Of a DNA stretch of 16,718 nt, positions 15,981 to 16,718 are shown piece by piece. The first letter of the stretch is position 1, and each line of letters opens with the position of its first letter. The notes beneath the pieces are model-generated. The model was not told the DNA's origin, did no database searches, and worked only from the letters and a program-made list of their open reading frames with translations. Source of the DNA: Proteobacteria bacterium UBA6920. Lineage in GTDB: Bacteria > Pseudomonadota > Gammaproteobacteria > SG8-11. Position numbers and translations under genes: made by a program. The stretch covers positions 187-16,904 of the forward strand of contig DKAS01000068.1 of the NCBI GenBank assembly GCA_002448875.1, given 5' to 3'.

Positions 15981-16024
15981 TTTACTGACCCGGTCATTGG
16001 CCAGGCAATGACCGGGTCAGTAAA
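15981..16024. repeat. Perfect 19-base inverted repeat overlapping the dgkA stop
   Basis: TTTACTGACCCGGTCATTG (15981-15999) and CAATGACCGGGTCAGTAAA (16006-16024) are exact reverse complements with a 6-base loop. Each arm contains its own small palindrome of the form TGACC-N-GGTCA (15986-15996 and 16009-16019), with centres 23 bases apart. The dgkA stop codon (16017-16019 on the minus strand) is inside the stem. The stem could end transcription after dgkA, but no T-run follows it in either direction, so it is not a standard Rho-independent terminator. Confidence 0.8.
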
Positions 16025-16376
16025 GCAGGATCAACAGCCAGGTCAGGGCCACCAGCAGCAGTGACAGCAGCACCGCCGCCGAACCCATGTCCTTGGCTCG
16101 TCCCGATAATTCGTGATGCTCCGCGCCCAACCGGTCCACAACCGCTTCGATGGCCGAGTTGAGCAGTTCGACGATCAGCACCGTCACCAGGCTGCCGATC
16201 AGCAGCAGCCGTTCCACCGGCGTCTGTCCCAGCCAGGCGCCCAGTGGTGCCATTACCGCCAGGACCAGCAATTCCTGGCGGAACGCCGCTTCGCCGCGAA
16301 AGGCGGCGCGCAGTCCCGCCAGGGAGTAGCCAAAAGCGTTGATCAGCCGCGTTACGCCGCGTGCCTTGTTGGTCAT
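16017..16376 (-). CDS. dgkA: Diacylglycerol kinase DgkA
   Basis: DgkA is an inner-membrane enzyme that phosphorylates diacylglycerol to phosphatidic acid, recycling lipid from envelope polymer synthesis. The 119-residue product matches the short prokaryotic family: an amphipathic N-terminus (RLINAFGYSLAGLRAAFRGEAAFRQE, about 10-35), three membrane segments (about 36-50, 56-72, 98-117), and the active-site phrase VELLNSAIEAVVDR with Glu70, Asn73 and Glu77, followed by KDMGSAAV (Lys95, Asp96). The start overlaps the gcvPB stop by four bases (ATGA), so dgkA is probably translated from the same transcript. Confidence 0.95.
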   Translation of the reverse strand: MTNKARGVTRLINAFGYSLAGLRAAFRGEAAFRQELLVLAVMAPLGAWLGQTPVERLLLIGSLVTVLIVELLNSAIEAVVDRLGAEHHELSGRAKDMGSAAVLLSLLLVALTWLLILLY

Positions 16377-16718
16377 GTGTTGACCGTAGCGCCGGCCGGC
16401 CGCCAGGCAAGGTCCAGTTCCCGTGCTGCTTTCACGTCGTCCAGTCGGCGCACCGGCATGGTATGCGGCGCCGAGCGCACCAGTTCGGGATTGTTCTTCG
16501 CTTCCTCGCGGATGGCGATCATGGCGGCGACGAAACGGTCGATTTCCTCGCGACTTTCGGTTTCCGTCGGTTCGATCAGCAGGCACTCGGGGATGATCAG
16601 CGGAAAGTAGGTGGTGGGCGCGTGAAAGCCGTAGTCCAGCAGCCGCTTGGCGAAGTGCATGGCGTTGACGCCATACTCCTTGGCTTCGCGCTTGAGGGTG
16701 ATGATGAATTCGTGGGTG
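16373..16718 (-). CDS. gcvPB: Glycine dehydrogenase (decarboxylating) subunit 2, C-terminal part
   Basis: This is the 3' end of the gene for the beta subunit of the two-subunit glycine cleavage P-protein, a pyridoxal-phosphate enzyme that decarboxylates glycine and passes the aminomethyl group to GcvH. The frame is open to the right edge, so only about the last 114 residues are seen. They carry the typical HEFIITLKREAKEYGVNA, AKRLLDYGFHAPTTYFPLI and EPTETESREEIDRFVAAM segments. The presence of a separate GcvPB suggests a split P-protein (gcvPA/gcvPB) in this organism; gcvPA would lie outside. The PLP lysine is upstream of the visible part. Confidence 0.93.
   Translation of the reverse strand, partial: THEFIITLKREAKEYGVNAMHFAKRLLDYGFHAPTTYFPLIIPECLLIEPTETESREEIDRFVAAMIAIREEAKNNPELVRSAPHTMPVRRLDDVKAARELDLAWRPAGATVNT

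Overview
The window looks like chromosomal DNA from a GC-rich gammaproteobacterium that oxidises reduced sulfur compounds. This rests on gene content and order: a pilMNOPQ operon divergent from a class A penicillin-binding protein gene (a common gammaproteobacterial arrangement), a YfiF-like RNA methyltransferase, a two-subunit glycine dehydrogenase, and a soxXAK unit. I did not assign a genus. I saw no rRNA, tRNA, insertion sequence, phage gene or CRISPR array.

Layout. On the minus strand, 1-4146 is the type IV pilus assembly operon, transcribed pilM-N-O-P-Q; pilQ runs off the left edge. A 197-base AT-rich spacer separates it from mrcA (bifunctional peptidoglycan synthase PBP1A) on the plus strand, which is followed 18 bases later by moaE (molybdopterin synthase large subunit). 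Converging on these is a minus-strand group at 7341-9312: a stand-alone metallo-beta-lactamase-fold di-iron protein of the ODP type, and two tandem PrcB-like paralogues, one with a signal peptide and one without. A plus-strand MazG-like nucleotide pyrophosphohydrolase follows. Its frame has no stop at the usual domain end and runs on over the convergent soxXAK operon (minus, 9968-11471). Next, on the plus strand, are a TrmH/YfiF-like methyltransferase, an RluA-type pseudouridine synthase and an exported Sel1-repeat protein with an unrecognised four-cysteine C-terminal region. The right end (minus) holds a PfkB-family sugar/nucleoside kinase, a structure-rich intergenic region, dgkA, and the 3' end of gcvPB overlapping dgkA.

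How the genes work together. PilM (cytoplasmic), PilN/PilO (inner membrane), PilP (lipoprotein) and PilQ (outer-membrane secretin) form the alignment subcomplex and pore of the pilus machine. SoxX, SoxA and SoxK form the periplasmic c-type cytochrome complex that starts thiosulfate oxidation by loading the substrate onto SoxYZ, which is not encoded here. TrmH-like and RluA-like are both RNA-modification enzymes.

The most unusual items are the 182-base spacer upstream of pfkB (a short-loop G-quadruplex motif, three palindromes and a perfect 19-base inverted repeat that swallows the dgkA stop codon), the signal-less/exported PrcB-like pair beside an ODP di-iron protein, the MazG-like frame that lacks its expected stop, and the Sel1 protein's C-terminal region. 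I found no clear evidence of an entirely new multi-gene system; most of the window is recognisable housekeeping and energy metabolism.
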